The notes: a model not told the origin generated them from the sequence alone. A stretch of 64,000 bases of DNA from Pseudomonas sp. BGr12 (GCF_030272895.1 NZ_JALRNF010000003.1:1-64000), one strand, 5' to 3'; numbered from the stretch's first letter, positions 19,328-29,785 are shown. Numbers and translations are program-made.

Positions 19328-20341
19328 TCAATTCCAAAGCAGATTGTCCCTGAGCATCGGCAGCAGCGAAAACTGCGCAACCGGAACAATATAAAATAAA
19401 ACCAGATAACCTGCAAAAAACAGGATATACAAACCGAGAAAAAAGTAGCTGCGACGCTGCAAAAATAGCGAGTTGACACAGTGCAGCATATTGAAAAATA
19501 TGATAGAGCGAAGTAGCCGTACAAATATCTCGGACTCGAAATACAAAACGACGAAGAACAGGGAGAACAAGTTCAAGTTCAAAAGAAAGACAAGTTCTTT
19601 ATCCCGCCCCGTCGCATTGAACACTTGCCGAAGGCTGAAGCGTTCGGAAAAAATTGCAAAAGACACCAGCACGACCGACAAGACATGAACTGCGACGTTG
19701 GCCAACGAGCTCTTCAATGACGTGTCGTAATAACTGAAATGGCTGGCGATACTGGCAGGCAGGGGCAAGCTGTAACGTGCCAGCACATAGGCACAGAGAA
19801 AGGAGGTGTAGAGAAACAAGAACCGCCCCAACGGAACGACCCTGTTCAAGGGCATGGCAATGAAGATGATGAAGATCAGTGATGACTGGTGTATCGATGC
19901 GGCCAGAAGAATCAGCAGTGCATATTTTAGCCGGCTGTAGGACTTGTTTTCGAACAGCACCAGCATGGCCTGCAAGCCAATGGCGAAAGAAAGAAAATTC
20001 CTGACCAACACGAAATCGAGCGGAAAGAAGCAGACAAGGTAGACCAGCAAGGAGACGAAGGGGAACAGGGTGCGCTTGACTACATAGCGCCACACCAGCA
20101 ACAACGTAACCAGGGCGACAATGATCTGGAACCCCTGGTATGAAAGCCCGGTGCGACTGGCAAAGATATTCAGATAGCCATAGCCTATTTCCTTGCCCCA
20201 ACTGGCAATGGTGTCGCGCGTATAGTAATACAGCTCATAGCCTTCGCGATCACCATTCCAAAAGTTCCAGCCATAGAGCATCCACATCACCAGCAGAACA
20301 GGCAACGCGAGCACGATGGACAACTGTCTTCTTGCTTCCAT
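19328..20341 (-). CDS. wzy: O-antigen polymerase candidate (Wzy, EpsG-like)
   Basis: The 337-residue protein has about ten hydrophobic segments and an N-terminal NGDREGYELYY motif typical of the EpsG branch of Wzy-like polymerases. It is the only polytopic gene of this kind between wzx and wbpL, which is the argument for Wzy. Such proteins polymerise lipid-linked repeats in the periplasm. The sequence is highly divergent and AT-rich, as usual for wzy. It is preceded by a glycosyltransferase gene ending 11 bp upstream. Confidence 0.75.
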   Translation of the reverse strand: MEARRQLSIVLALPVLLVMWMLYGWNFWNGDREGYELYYYTRDTIASWGKEIGYGYLNIFASRTGLSYQGFQIIVALVTLLLVWRYVVKRTLFPFVSLLVYLVCFFPLDFVLVRNFLSFAIGLQAMLVLFENKSYSRLKYALLILLAASIHQSSLIFIIFIAMPLNRVVPLGRFLFLYTSFLCAYVLARYSLPLPASIASHFSYYDTSLKSSLANVAVHVLSVVLVSFAIFSERFSLRQVFNATGRDKELVFLLNLNLFSLFFVVLYFESEIFVRLLRSIIFFNMLHCVNSLFLQRRSYFFLGLYILFFAGYLVLFYIVPVAQFSLLPMLRDNLLWN

Positions 20342-20352
20342 ATTGCCGACTT

Positions 20353-21363
20353 CTATTTGAATTTGTTCTTGATGAAGCCGGAAATGCTTTCCGTCTTGCT
20401 GATACCCAACATTCGCCTGATCGTTCTGGAGAGCATCGAACGCATCGAGAAGAATTGAGGGTCCAGGATGATTTTCGCAACCGCCACTTCAAAGGTGTTG
20501 TCGATCAGCAACACCTCGGGGTGTTTCAATGGGAATTCCATGGGGCGGGTAGGCAGGCCGCAGAACCTTTCCACCATGAGATTTTCCATCGAGTGACCAC
20601 CATGGGTGGAGTCCAGATCAACGCCGATATTGGTGATCTGATTATATTTGGGCACGATTGCATACAGGTTGTGAGCGCGCACGGAAAAGCTCATCTGGTA
20701 ATCCCATGAGTAAAAGCGCCCGTTTTTCTCTTTTGCTTCCAGCTCATAGTCCAGGTTGTAGCTATCCTGGTAATAGAGTTTCTGGTACGCGTACTCATCC
20801 TTGATCCTGTTGCGAATATACTCATCACGCCACAGGACCAGTTCACCATCGTAGAACCGGGTGAATTTGTCAGACCAGGAAGCCCAGCCGCACGGCATCA
20901 TGTTCTTGGTAAATACATAGCTGGAGCCATCTTCAGGCTCATAGGTCTTCAAATAGTTCGTGCCACACACCCAAAGAACACGCGTGTCATTCTTGTAGCG
21001 AAGCAGCATCTCCCGGCAAAACTCAAAGAATGAAACCTCTGGAAGGTTGTCATCTTCGAGAAAAATGGCGTGTTCTTCACGCTGGAAAACCCACTTGGCG
21101 CCTTCACCAATATTCGCGTACACGCCAATATTGTTTTCTTCGTATTTGCGGATAACCTCGCAATCCCAGGTAATGGCTGCTTCAATCGCCTGGCGACATT
21201 GGGCTACCTGCGCCTTTTCTTCGTCATTGCGACCGCCATCCGAGAGCAGGTACAGCTTGGCCGGGGCAACCTTGGCAATCTGCTTGATGACCTCCAGCGG
21301 CTTGTCGATGCGCTTGAACAAAAGCAGAACCACTGGAATATCAAATTGTTCCATTGCTGCCAC
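20353..21363 (-). CDS. GT-A type glycosyltransferase
   Basis: The 336-residue protein begins with IPVVLLLFKRIDKPLEVI, followed by LYLLSDGGRND and an acidic FLEDDNLP motif, the DxD-like metal site of GT-A enzymes. It resembles the bacterial GNT-I/family-2-like transferases in capsule and O-antigen loci. The start is uncertain: GTG at 21363 has AGGAG six bases upstream, and ATG at 21354 is the alternative. The donor sugar is unknown. Confidence 0.75.
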   Translation of the reverse strand: MAAMEQFDIPVVLLLFKRIDKPLEVIKQIAKVAPAKLYLLSDGGRNDEEKAQVAQCRQAIEAAITWDCEVIRKYEENNIGVYANIGEGAKWVFQREEHAIFLEDDNLPEVSFFEFCREMLLRYKNDTRVLWVCGTNYLKTYEPEDGSSYVFTKNMMPCGWASWSDKFTRFYDGELVLWRDEYIRNRIKDEYAYQKLYYQDSYNLDYELEAKEKNGRFYSWDYQMSFSVRAHNLYAIVPKYNQITNIGVDLDSTHGGHSMENLMVERFCGLPTRPMEFPLKHPEVLLIDNTFEVAVAKIILDPQFFSMRSMLSRTIRRMLGISKTESISGFIKNKFK

Positions 21364-21433
21364 ACCCCTCTCCTAACCTTTGATTGCCTGAAGGCCCAGC
21401 TGCCACCCGCAGTGGCACCCGCAACCGGCAGGC

Positions 21434-22687
21434 TTAATAATCCTGAACCTTCTTGACCAGCGAGTAGCTATACAGAATCTCGAGCATGGCCGAAGTCACC
21501 AACGCCAGCACAACCGAATAGATACTCCAGTTCAAATACAGATAAATAGCGCAGAAGCCATAGAACGTAATGACCGAAATCACCTGATTGCGGAGCACGA
21601 AGTCATAGCGTTGGCGCGGTACGAATATGAAGTAGATATGACTACCGACGATCAGGAAGGTCATGATATTGACACTCAGCAACATCGCCAGGTAATAGGC
21701 TTCTTGCATATCGTGCACAGACACCAGGCGCACCACCCAGTACCCACCCACCGCCACCGAGAGCATGCAGAGCAGGCCGATGAAGATTTCCACCTTGATG
21801 ATTTTATTGACAAGGTGCCTGTGTGCGTTTTTTACCATCATCGGAAAAAGTGCGGCATTGATGTTGGAGGCCAGCAGACTGGGCACCGAGAAAATCTTGT
21901 TGGCGAGGTCATAGATCGCCACTTCTTTCATGCCGAAGAAAGAACCGATGATGATTTCTATACTTTTCTGCTTGAGCGTATTGGTGGCACTGGACCAGAA
22001 AAATGGCTGCACTTCACGCAGCAAGGCAACAACCCCCGAGAACGCTGGCCACTTCAGCGCAGACCGCGTATGCCGCAAGGCCAGGTAGAAGGCTACTACG
22101 GAAGCCAGTACGTTGGTGGCCACCACAATAAAGGTGTAGACCCCGACATCATCGACACCCTTGACCAGCAGATAAATCGCCGGCAGCGACAACAACTTCA
22201 GCGAAAGCTGAACAGTCGTCAGTACTTTCATTTGCTGCATGCCATGAAAATACCAGAGCGGCAAGAAGATGCAGGACAGCGTATTGGCAAAACACATGAT
22301 GAAAATCCATGCGTTCGCCTGCATGAACGGAACCAGCAAGAGCAAGGCAGCAAATACCGCCACCGCCACGAGTTCCAGCACGACCTTGGCCACTGTCACC
22401 GAAGATAACAGCGACGCATGCAAGGCGTTATCGTCCTGGCTCAGAGACACCAGCTTGGCAGCATGCATGTCGAATCCAAAGTTTATAAAAACCATGAAAT
22501 ACGCTGCGATGCTGGTGGCAAATACGAATAGTCCAAAGTTATCAATACCGACATTATTGATAACGAATGGATAAATCAGCAGATAGAAGAACGAGTTCGC
22601 CACTTGCAGGATAGTCATGTGGGAATAATTACTTATTACCTTGACATTATCCTTGTAGAGCTGCTTGACCTGAGCCAGATTCAACAA
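21434..22687 (-). CDS. wzx: O-antigen flippase (Wzx)
   Basis: The 417-residue polytopic protein of the MATE/MOP polysaccharide transporter type has about 12 membrane segments and a start region with NSFFYLLIYPFVINNVG. It should flip undecaprenyl-linked repeats to the periplasm for Wzy. The likely start is TTG at 22687 (a second TTG follows), with GAGGTGA just upstream. No ATG fits the family N-terminus. It is low in GC compared with the flanking housekeeping genes. Confidence 0.88.
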   Translation of the reverse strand: MLNLAQVKQLYKDNVKVISNYSHMTILQVANSFFYLLIYPFVINNVGIDNFGLFVFATSIAAYFMVFINFGFDMHAAKLVSLSQDDNALHASLLSSVTVAKVVLELVAVAVFAALLLLVPFMQANAWIFIMCFANTLSCIFLPLWYFHGMQQMKVLTTVQLSLKLLSLPAIYLLVKGVDDVGVYTFIVVATNVLASVVAFYLALRHTRSALKWPAFSGVVALLREVQPFFWSSATNTLKQKSIEIIIGSFFGMKEVAIYDLANKIFSVPSLLASNINAALFPMMVKNAHRHLVNKIIKVEIFIGLLCMLSVAVGGYWVVRLVSVHDMQEAYYLAMLLSVNIMTFLIVGSHIYFIFVPRQRYDFVLRNQVISVITFYGFCAIYLYLNWSIYSVVLALVTSAMLEILYSYSLVKKVQDY

Positions 22688-22761
22688 ATCACCTCACAAA
22701 ACCTTGTAACCTGGGCATCAGGCCAATCTGCAGCAACACCGCTACAGCTCTATCAATCTGC

Positions 22762-23814
22762 TTACACTGCCCGTCGATTCCCTACTTTTTCAATCAGGAA
22801 AAAGCGGACGAGTGCCACGAAAATTCCCAAGCCCAGTCCTACGATCAGACCCAGTGCCATGATCATCAGCTTTCTAGGCTTGACGGGGCGATCAGGGACT
22901 TCGACGATGCCATCCTGTCGATAGACCGCGACCGTCGCAGGATCGATTTCAAGGGTCCGGTAGAAGGCCAGGCTCTCCTGGCTCTGACGCAAATTGCGGA
23001 TAAATGGATCGTCCGACTTGCGGCTCTCAAGGTTTGAGATTTCCGCCTCAAGCGCTTTGCTTCCGCGCATGTACATCAAGGAACTGTCCATACCGGACGA
23101 AACTTCTGCCGCCAGTTTGCCGGTGATGATCGGCGGCTTTTCCAGACCGATGGATTTCGCCACCCGCAACGCTTCCTTGAGTTGCACAATCTGGTCCTCG
23201 CGCTCTTTGCTTGAACTGGCGCGGTGGCGATCAATTTGCTTTTGCAAGTTGTCTGCCTTGATCGTTGCGTCGCTCCGGGTGTTCTTCAGCACCTCTTCCT
23301 TGGCCTTTTCGCCAGCCAGGGCTGCATAGGCCTTGACCCAGTCTGCGGCCTGTTGCGGATCACCTACGCTCGCGGTGATCGAGAAACGGGTCGGGTCGTC
23401 CTTGCGCACAGGTGCAATGACCAGCGAATTGCTGAATCGAGCGAAAAAGGCATTCTGGGGACCTTGGCGCTGCGCTTCCGTCAGGAGCGGCACATAGAGA
23501 TTCTGATACAACTCCCATCTCAATGCTTCGGACTGCAAGTGCTTGAGATAGACATCATAGACGTCCTTTATCCGAAGAACTTCCAGGCCATTCTCCGTGC
23601 CTCTGCCAAAGTTGAGATTGGCAATATCGTTCTGGGTGGGAGGCTGAATGATCAAACTGGCTTCATACACTGGCTTGGCTTGCCAGGCATAAGCCGCAGC
23701 CGCCAGGAACACCACGGCTGCACACAGCAGGATCAGCAGCTTTTGCCGCCATAGTCCCTTGAACAGTTCCGTCAGGTCTACTTCGTCATTCTGTACCAGG
23801 CGTTCACTAACCAT
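22762..23814 (-). CDS. wzz: O-antigen chain-length determinant (Wzz)
   Basis: The 350-residue protein has a first membrane segment at about residues 27-46 and a long periplasmic coiled-coil region. A proline-rich stretch (PDRPVKPRK) leads into a second segment near the C-terminus, the standard Wzz layout. It sets the modal number of repeats added by Wzy. The ATG at 23814 gives MVSERLVQNDEVDL; a longer frame upstream adds 38 unsupported residues. It is the first gene of the cluster after a 423-bp gap. Confidence 0.93.
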   Translation of the reverse strand: MVSERLVQNDEVDLTELFKGLWRQKLLILLCAAVVFLAAAAYAWQAKPVYEASLIIQPPTQNDIANLNFGRGTENGLEVLRIKDVYDVYLKHLQSEALRWELYQNLYVPLLTEAQRQGPQNAFFARFSNSLVIAPVRKDDPTRFSITASVGDPQQAADWVKAYAALAGEKAKEEVLKNTRSDATIKADNLQKQIDRHRASSSKEREDQIVQLKEALRVAKSIGLEKPPIITGKLAAEVSSGMDSSLMYMRGSKALEAEISNLESRKSDDPFIRNLRQSQESLAFYRTLEIDPATVAVYRQDGIVEVPDRPVKPRKLMIMALGLIVGLGLGIFVALVRFFLIEKVGNRRAV

Positions 23815-24237
23815 TTTTACTCTATTTTTCCTCGGATACAGCTCACCAGGCCTTATAAACGCGGGCTCGCTGACCGGAAACGAGGTACAAGCGCACGCAA
23901 GCTTAGGTGACAGTGGCAATTCACTCAAGACCGCCCCGAAAAACCAGAGAGGTCTTACTCAGTTCGCAAGCATTCCTACAGATCAGTCAAAAATGACTTA
24001 CATCCTAAGTTCGTGTGGCCTGATTGCGCGCTTAGAATATCTGATACTGGCATGCCAGCAAAGCAAGCTTTTCTGACTTATCAGCGACTTAATAGTTCAT
24101 TGAGGAACGACTCCGGCGGTCGGGTAAACGGCCGCTTATCGCTAATAAGAAGCATTATCTATAGGCGGGTCGAATACCCGAAGACGGCTGCGCAGACACA
24201 CGAAATCTACGCACCAGGAAGAATAAAACCACAGCCC
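23815..24237. other. 423-bp intergenic region upstream of the O-antigen operon
   Basis: No convincing gene is present. On the minus strand it holds small dyads: CGGGT-N5-ACCCG (24166-24180), CTTAT-N5-ATAAG (24135-24149) and the 12-bp palindrome CTGGCATGCCAG (24047-24058). A possible -10 box is TATAAG near 23855, 40 bp before wzz, with a poor -35. I found no copy of the ops/JUMPstart core GGCGGTAG. The O-antigen promoter probably lies here, but I cannot place it firmly. Confidence 0.5.
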
Positions 24238-24489
24238 CTAGCGGGGATAACGCGCCGCCTGCCTGATCTTGTGTCGACCGCGCCACACGACCAATGCACC
24301 CAGCACCGGCCCAAGCAAGAGCCCCAGCACCAAAGCCATTACCAAGAGCAGAGCAACGGGCAGTGGTGGCAATGTGAACCCCAGAAACACCAGGCTGATC
24401 ACCTGCTGGTTCTCGAGGGTAAACACCAGCACAACGGCAACCAACAGCAATAGCAGCAAAACCAACAATAGGCGATTGACCTTATGCAC
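24238..24489 (-). CDS. LapA-domain (DUF1049) membrane protein
   Basis: The 83-residue protein has two membrane segments separated by the conserved [13 protein letters not shown] turn and a basic C-terminal tail. That matches LapA/YciS-type proteins, which work in assembling the LPS-regulating complex in enterics. I start it at GTG 24489 because AAGGAG lies six bases upstream, whereas the ATG at 24504 lacks a ribosome site. It overlaps the end of ihfB by 8 bp, so the two are coupled. Confidence 0.82.
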   Translation of the reverse strand: MHKVNRLLLVLLLLLLVAVVLVFTLENQQVISLVFLGFTLPPLPVALLLVMALVLGLLLGPVLGALVVWRGRHKIRQAARYPR

Positions 24490-24799
24490 GCCCGACTCCT
24501 TCATGGTCTGCGCCCGCTTCTTCCTCATTCACCCGATCGCGCAATTCCTTACCCGGCTTGAAATGCGGCACAAACTTGCCATCCAGACTGACGGACTGCC
24601 CGGTCTTCGGGTTGCGCCCTACTCGCGGCGCACGGTAATGCAGGGAAAAGCTGCCAAAGCCACGGATCTCGATACGATCACCGGTAGCCAGGCACTGAGA
24701 CATCTGTTCAAGCATGGTCTTGATGGCCAGCTCGACATCCTTGGATGAGAGCAGCCCCTGATGGGTAACAATACGTTCGATCAGCTCCGACTTCGTCAT
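24482..24799 (-). CDS. ihfB: Integration host factor beta subunit
   Basis: The 105-residue DNA-bending protein of the HU/IHF family starts [10 protein letters not shown] and has [13 protein letters not shown] leading into the beta-arm GRNPKTGQ. It pairs with IhfA to bend DNA at specific sites in sigma-54 promoters and recombination. The C-terminus after [11 protein letters not shown] is a longer acidic/glycine tail than in E. coli. Position after rpsA matches the usual proteobacterial order. Confidence 0.95.
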   Translation of the reverse strand: MTKSELIERIVTHQGLLSSKDVELAIKTMLEQMSQCLATGDRIEIRGFGSFSLHYRAPRVGRNPKTGQSVSLDGKFVPHFKPGKELRDRVNEEEAGADHEGVGRA

Positions 24800-25014
24800 A
24801 TTTTTCCCTTCTTTATCAAGCAGCTAGATCATTGCTTCATTGTTTTTAGCATGAGCTGAGGGTTTTGAACAGGGCGGTTATTGACTTAATAGAGGATTCT
24901 TGTCATCCCTTTTGTAGGAAAAAATATGCCAATTTGTAGCTGTTTTCACCGAGCCCAGCCGGATCAAGGCTTACAGCCACGACCTATGGGCTAGCGAAGG
25001 TAAACGTCAGGCAC

Positions 25015-25043
25015 AAAAAAGGGCGACCGAAGTCGCCCTTTTT
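25015..25043 (-). terminator. Rho-independent terminator of rpsA
   Basis: The stem GGGCGAC-CGAA-GTCGCCC has seven perfect pairs and a tetraloop. It is flanked by six A on the left and five T on the right, so it could work in both directions. It lies 18 bp behind the minus-strand rpsA stop. Confidence 0.9.
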
Positions 25044-25060
25044 CAACACCCAAGCAGAAC

Positions 25061-26737
25061 TTAGTTCTGTTTGGCCATTGCCTGACGCAGCAGCGCGGCC
25101 ATGGTGGTGTCAGCAGCTTCCGGAGCGGTTTCTTTCAGGCTCTGGATGGCTTCTTTCTCTTCAGCATCGTCTTTCGACTTGATGGAGAGGCTGATCACGC
25201 GGCTCTTACGGTCAACGCTGATGATCTTGGCTTCGATCTCTTCGCCTTCCTTCAGGACGTTACGCGCGTCTTCAACGCGGTCACGGCTGATTTCGGAAGC
25301 TTTCAGAGTGGCTTCGATGTCGTCGGCCAGGGTGATGATAGCGCCCTTGGCGTCAACTTCCTTGACGGTACCTTTGACGATAGCGCCTTTGTCGTTGACA
25401 GCAACGTAGTTGGAGAACGGATCGTCTTCCAGTTGCTTGATGCCCAGGGAGATGCGCTCACGCTCTGGATCTACGGACAGGATCACGGTGTCCAGCTCGT
25501 CGCCCTTCTTGAAGCGACGAACAGCTTCTTCGCCTACTTCGTTCCAGGAGATGTCGGACAGGTGAACCAGACCGTCGATGCCGCCGTCCAGACCAATGAA
25601 GATACCGAAATCGGTGATCGACTTGATGGTGCCGGAGATCTTGTCGCCCTTGTTGAACTGGCCAGAGAAGTCTTCCCATGGGTTCGACTTGCACTGTTTG
25701 ATGCCCAGGGAGATACGACGACGCTCTTCGTCGATGTCCAGAACCATGACTTCCACTTCGTCGCCGACTTGTACGACTTTCGATGGGTGGATGTTCTTGT
25801 TGGTCCAGTCCATTTCGGAAACGTGTACCAGACCTTCAACGCCTTCTTCCAGCTCAGCGAAGCAGCCGTAGTCGGTCAGGTTGGTAACGCGCGCCATGAC
25901 GCGGGTGCTCTCTGGGTAACGTGCCTTGATAGCAACCCATGGGTCTTCGCCCAGTTGCTTCAGGCCCAGGGAAACACGGTTGCGCTCGCGATCGTACTTC
26001 AGAACCTTGACATCGATCTCGTCACCAACGTTGACGATTTCCGATGGGTGCTTGATACGCTTCCAGGCCATGTCGGTGATGTGCAGCAGGCCATCAACGC
26101 CGCCCAGGTCAACGAATGCGCCGTAGTCGGTGAGGTTCTTGACGATACCTTTGACTTGCTGGCCTTCCTGCAGCGATTCCAGCAGAGCTTCGCGCTCGGC
26201 GCTGTTTTCGGCTTCCAGGACGCTGCGACGGGAAACGACAACGTTGTTGCGCTTCTGGTCCAGCTTGATGACCTTGAATTCCAGCTCTTTGCCTTCCAGG
26301 TGGGTGGTGTCGCGCACTGGGCGGACATCAACCAGGGAGCCCGGCAGGAACGCACGGATACCGTTAACGTCGACAGTGAAGCCGCCTTTAACCTTACCGT
26401 TGATAACGCCCTTGACCACTTCTTCGGCGGCGAAAGCTGCTTCCAGAACAATCCAGCACTCGGCGCGCTTGGCTTTTTCACGGGACAGTTTGGTTTCGCC
26501 AAAGCCGTCTTCGACCGCGTCCAGCGCAACGTGAACTTCGTCACCGACCTTGATGGTCAGCTCGCCAGCTTCGTTGTAGAACTGCTCGAGCGGGATGACG
26601 CCCTCGGACTTCAGGCCAGCGTGTACGGTAACCCAGTCGCCGTCGATGTCGACAACGATACCGGTGATGATTGCACCCGGCTGAAGATTGAGGGTTTTCA
26701 GGCTTTCTTCAAAGAGTTCTGCAAAGCTTTCGCTCAT
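25061..26737 (-). CDS. rpsA: 30S ribosomal protein S1
   Basis: The 558-residue protein has six S1 RNA-binding repeats (for example [22 protein letters not shown] and the related VEGLVHVSE blocks), the full bacterial length. It begins [14 protein letters not shown]1 brings mRNA to the 30S subunit and is also the phage Q-beta replicase subunit in enterics. Codon use is highly biased, as expected of a strongly expressed gene. It lies between cmk and ihfB. A structured leader precedes it and a strong terminator follows. Confidence 0.98.
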   Translation of the reverse strand: MSESFAELFEESLKTLNLQPGAIITGIVVDIDGDWVTVHAGLKSEGVIPLEQFYNEAGELTIKVGDEVHVALDAVEDGFGETKLSREKAKRAECWIVLEAAFAAEEVVKGVINGKVKGGFTVDVNGIRAFLPGSLVDVRPVRDTTHLEGKELEFKVIKLDQKRNNVVVSRRSVLEAENSAEREALLESLQEGQQVKGIVKNLTDYGAFVDLGGVDGLLHITDMAWKRIKHPSEIVNVGDEIDVKVLKYDRERNRVSLGLKQLGEDPWVAIKARYPESTRVMARVTNLTDYGCFAELEEGVEGLVHVSEMDWTNKNIHPSKVVQVGDEVEVMVLDIDEERRRISLGIKQCKSNPWEDFSGQFNKGDKISGTIKSITDFGIFIGLDGGIDGLVHLSDISWNEVGEEAVRRFKKGDELDTVILSVDPERERISLGIKQLEDDPFSNYVAVNDKGAIVKGTVKEVDAKGAIITLADDIEATLKASEISRDRVEDARNVLKEGEEIEAKIISVDRKSRVISLSIKSKDDAEEKEAIQSLKETAPEAADTTMAALLRQAMAKQN

Positions 26738-26799
26738 TTTAATTCCTGTAGATTCGGGCGAAACAGACGCCCATAGCCACATTCCAGACAATGTGGGTT
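26738..26799 (-). promoter_or_regulatory. Structured rpsA leader
   Basis: Two hairpins lie directly upstream of the rpsA start: CCACATT-N6-AATGTGG (26777-26796) and GGGCG-N7-CGCCC (26756-26772). S1 is known to repress its own mRNA through a folded initiation region in gamma-proteobacteria. These stems are candidates for that control here. The classic ribosome site is weak (CAGGAATTAAA). Confidence 0.5.
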
Positions 26800-26861
26800 T
26801 CGTTTAAGTAAAGAAAAGCTGGCAGGACGTTGACTGGTGCCCCTGCCCGCTCTCCTCTCCA

Positions 26862-27548
26862 TCAGGCGAGGTCGCGCAGGGCGATCTCGCTTCTGATGCG
26901 TTCCAGCACCTGCTCGATGGACAGCTCCGTGGAATCCAGCTGGATCGCATCGGCCGCCGGCTTGAGCGGGGCCACTGCGCGCTGGGTGTCGCGCTCATCG
27001 CGCGCACGGATCTCATCTAGCAGACTTGACAGACTAACATCTTCGCCCTTTGCCTTCAACTGCAAGTAACGGCGACGGGCACGTTCCTCGGCACTGGCGG
27101 TCAGGAAAACCTTCAACGGCGCATCGGGGAACACCACAGTGCCCATGTCGCGACCGTCGGCGATCAGCCCCGGTGCTTCCTGGAATGCGCGCTGGCGTTG
27201 CAGCAGCGCATCGCGCACCGCCGGCAGCGAAGCGACCATGGAGGCGCCGGCACCGACGGTCTCGGTGCGGATCACATTGCTGACGTCTTCGCCTTCTAGA
27301 ATGATCTGCTGCAGCTTGCCGGGCTCGGCGGCGATGAACTGCACATCCAGGTGCGCAGCCAGCTTGACCAGCAGCTCTTCGTTGGTCAGGTCGACGCCGT
27401 GATTGGTCGCGGCGAACGCCAGCAGACGGTACAGGGCACCCGAGTCCAGCAGCTTGAAGCCCAGCTCGCGGGCCAGCATCCCGGCCACGGTGCCTTTGCC
27501 CGATCCGCTCGGTCCGTCAATGGTAATGACCGGTGCATTCAGGCTCAC
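26862..27548 (-). CDS. cmk: Cytidylate kinase
   Basis: The 228-residue kinase phosphorylates CMP and dCMP using ATP. The P-loop [10 protein letters not shown] is at residues 11-20 and the [16 protein letters not shown] motif binds the monophosphate. The [14 protein letters not shown] lid region is intact. Its start overlaps the tyrA-aroA stop by 4 bp, so it is translationally coupled to the aromatic pathway gene, as in other pseudomonads. Confidence 0.97.
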   Translation of the reverse strand: MSLNAPVITIDGPSGSGKGTVAGMLARELGFKLLDSGALYRLLAFAATNHGVDLTNEELLVKLAAHLDVQFIAAEPGKLQQIILEGEDVSNVIRTETVGAGASMVASLPAVRDALLQRQRAFQEAPGLIADGRDMGTVVFPDAPLKVFLTASAEERARRRYLQLKAKGEDVSLSSLLDEIRARDERDTQRAVAPLKPAADAIQLDSTELSIEQVLERIRSEIALRDLA

Positions 27549-29785
27549 GACTTGCCCTCTTCAGCAACGCGGATGCCGACTTCGGCGCACAGGGCGAGGA
27601 AGTTCGGGAACGAGGTGGCGACGTTGGCGCAATCATGGATGCGGATCGGCGCAGTGGCCCGCAGCGAGGCGACGCTGAAGGCCATGGCGATACGGTGGTC
27701 ACCGTGACCATGGACTTCGCCACCGCCGATCTCGCCGCCGTCGATGATGATGCCGTCCGGGGTCGGCTCACACTTGACGCCCAGGGTCAGCAGGCCGTCG
27801 GCCATGACCTGGATGCGGTCGGATTCCTTGACCCGCAGCTCTTCGGCACCACGCAGCACGGTACGGCCTTCGGCGCAGGCCGCGGCGACGAACAGCACCG
27901 GGAACTCGTCGATGGCCAGCGGCACCAGGTGCTCGGGGATCTCGATGCCCTTGAGCTTCGCCCCGCGCACGCGCAGGTCCGCTACCGGCTCGCCGCCGAC
28001 TTCACGCTGGTTCTCCAGGGTAATGTCGCCACCCATCAGGCGCAGGATATCGATGACACCGGTACGGGTCGGGTTGATGCCGACGTGCTCGAGCACCAGC
28101 TCCGAACCCTGGGCAATCGAGGCGGCCACCAGGAAGAACGCCGCCGAGGAGATGTCGGCCGGCACTTCGATACGGGTTGCGGTCAGTTTGCCACCGGATT
28201 GCAGCGAGGCCACCGGGCCGTTGCTGTCGACCGCATAGCCGAAGCCGCGCAGCATGCGCTCGGTGTGATCGCGGGTCGGTGCAGGTTCGGTGACGGTGGT
28301 CTTGCCTTCGGCGTAGAGGCCGGCCAGCAGCAGGCAGGATTTCACCTGGGCACTGGCCATTGGCAGGGTGTAGGTCAGCGCCTTGAGCTTGTTGCCACCA
28401 CGGATGGTCAGTGGCGGACGGCCCTCGGGACCGGTCTCGATTACCGCGCCCATTTCCCGCAGCGGGTTGGCGACACGGTTCATCGGACGCTTGGACAGCG
28501 ACGCATCGCCGGTCATGGTCACATCGAACGGCTGCGCGGCCAGAAGGCCCGAGAGCAGGCGCATGGACGTGCCGGAGTTACCCAGGTAGATCGGGCCTGG
28601 CGGCGGCTTCAGGCCGCCCAGGCCAACACCGTGGATGGTCACGCGACCGTGGTGCGGGCCTTCGATGACCACACCCATGTCACGGAAAGCCTGCAAGGTC
28701 GCCAGGGCATCTTCACCTTCGAGGAAGCCTTCGACTTCGGTGGTGCCTTCAGCCAGGGAGCCGAGCATGATCGAGCGGTGGGAAATCGATTTGTCGCCTG
28801 GTACGCGAATCCGGCCAGACAGTTGGCCACCAGGATTTGCCAGGAAAATCAGGTCGTTGGAGTTCATAGCGTCCACATAGGCCCGGCGGGCCAGGATTTT
28901 ACTGAAATGCTCGCGGGCAACCCGGGCGCGCGTGAAGACGCCCAGCAATTGATGCCCATCCCCTGCATCGACCGCGTCGCGCAAGGCGTCGAGGTCGCTG
29001 CGAAATGTATCCAGTGTGCGCAGAACAGCTTCGCGGTTGGCGAGAAAAATGTCGTGCCACATGACCGGGTCGCTTCCGGCGATTCTTGTGAAATCGCGGA
29101 AACCTCCGGCAGCGTATCGGAAGATATCCAGGTTTTCATTGCGCTTGGCCAATGAATCGACCAGGCCAAAGGCCAGCAGGTGCGGCAGGTGGCTGGTCGC
29201 CGCCAGGACTTCGTCATGGCGCTCGACCTGCATGTGCTCGACATCGGCCTCCAGCGCACGCCACAGGCGGTCGACCAGGGCCAGGGCGGCCGGGTCGGTT
29301 TCCGCCAACGGCGTGAGGATCACCTTATGGCGGCGGAACAGCGTGGCATTGGAAGCCTCCACCCCGCTCTGCTCGGAGCCGGCGATCGGGTGACCCGGCA
29401 CGAAGTACGCCAGGCGCTCGGCGAACGCCAGGCGCGCAGCACGCACCACATTGCCCTTGGCACTGCCGACGTCGGTCAGCACGGCACGCCCCAGATCCAG
29501 CAGGGCCAGGCGGGCCAGGAGCTTCTCCATGGCCAGGATCGGCACGGCCAGCTGGATGACATCGGCACCAACACAGGCGACGGCCAGGTCTTCCTCGCAG
29601 CGGTCGACCACACCCAGTTCCACCGCCAGCTTGCGCGACTGCGGATCCAGGTCGACACCGACCACCTCGCGACACAGGCCGCTTTCACGCAGGCCCTTGG
29701 CGAACGAGCCACCAATCAGGCCGAGACCGACCACCACCAGTCGGCCGATGATCGGCTCGACCTTGTTCACCACGACTTCACCCAC
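27545..29785 (-). CDS. tyrA-aroA: Fused prephenate dehydrogenase / EPSP synthase
   Basis: The 746-residue protein joins two enzymes. The N-terminal part (about 1-300) is a TyrA-type dehydrogenase with [15 protein letters not shown] and GHPIAGSE. From about residue 311 an AroA domain follows with [21 protein letters not shown] and [13 protein letters not shown]. AroA makes EPSP from shikimate 3-phosphate and PEP. TyrA oxidises prephenate or arogenate for tyrosine. The fusion is typical of Pseudomonas. The start is a GTG at 29785; another in-frame GTG six codons on is possible. A separate hisC-like gene, present here in P. aeruginosa, is absent. Confidence 0.95.
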   Translation of the reverse strand: MGEVVVNKVEPIIGRLVVVGLGLIGGSFAKGLRESGLCREVVGVDLDPQSRKLAVELGVVDRCEEDLAVACVGADVIQLAVPILAMEKLLARLALLDLGRAVLTDVGSAKGNVVRAARLAFAERLAYFVPGHPIAGSEQSGVEASNATLFRRHKVILTPLAETDPAALALVDRLWRALEADVEHMQVERHDEVLAATSHLPHLLAFGLVDSLAKRNENLDIFRYAAGGFRDFTRIAGSDPVMWHDIFLANREAVLRTLDTFRSDLDALRDAVDAGDGHQLLGVFTRARVAREHFSKILARRAYVDAMNSNDLIFLANPGGQLSGRIRVPGDKSISHRSIMLGSLAEGTTEVEGFLEGEDALATLQAFRDMGVVIEGPHHGRVTIHGVGLGGLKPPPGPIYLGNSGTSMRLLSGLLAAQPFDVTMTGDASLSKRPMNRVANPLREMGAVIETGPEGRPPLTIRGGNKLKALTYTLPMASAQVKSCLLLAGLYAEGKTTVTEPAPTRDHTERMLRGFGYAVDSNGPVASLQSGGKLTATRIEVPADISSAAFFLVAASIAQGSELVLEHVGINPTRTGVIDILRLMGGDITLENQREVGGEPVADLRVRGAKLKGIEIPEHLVPLAIDEFPVLFVAAACAEGRTVLRGAEELRVKESDRIQVMADGLLTLGVKCEPTPDGIIIDGGEIGGGEVHGHGDHRIAMAFSVASLRATAPIRIHDCANVATSFPNFLALCAEVGIRVAEEGKS

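Noticed and set aside
24166..24180. CGGGT-N5-ACCCG dyad as terminator of the lapA-like gene
   Set aside because: Only five pairs and no T-run; too weak to call as a terminator, so it is mentioned only within the intergenic entry.
27533..29155. Open frame of 540 codons antisense to tyrA-aroA
   Set aside because: It is a compositional shadow rich in His, Gln and Arg, with no family features.
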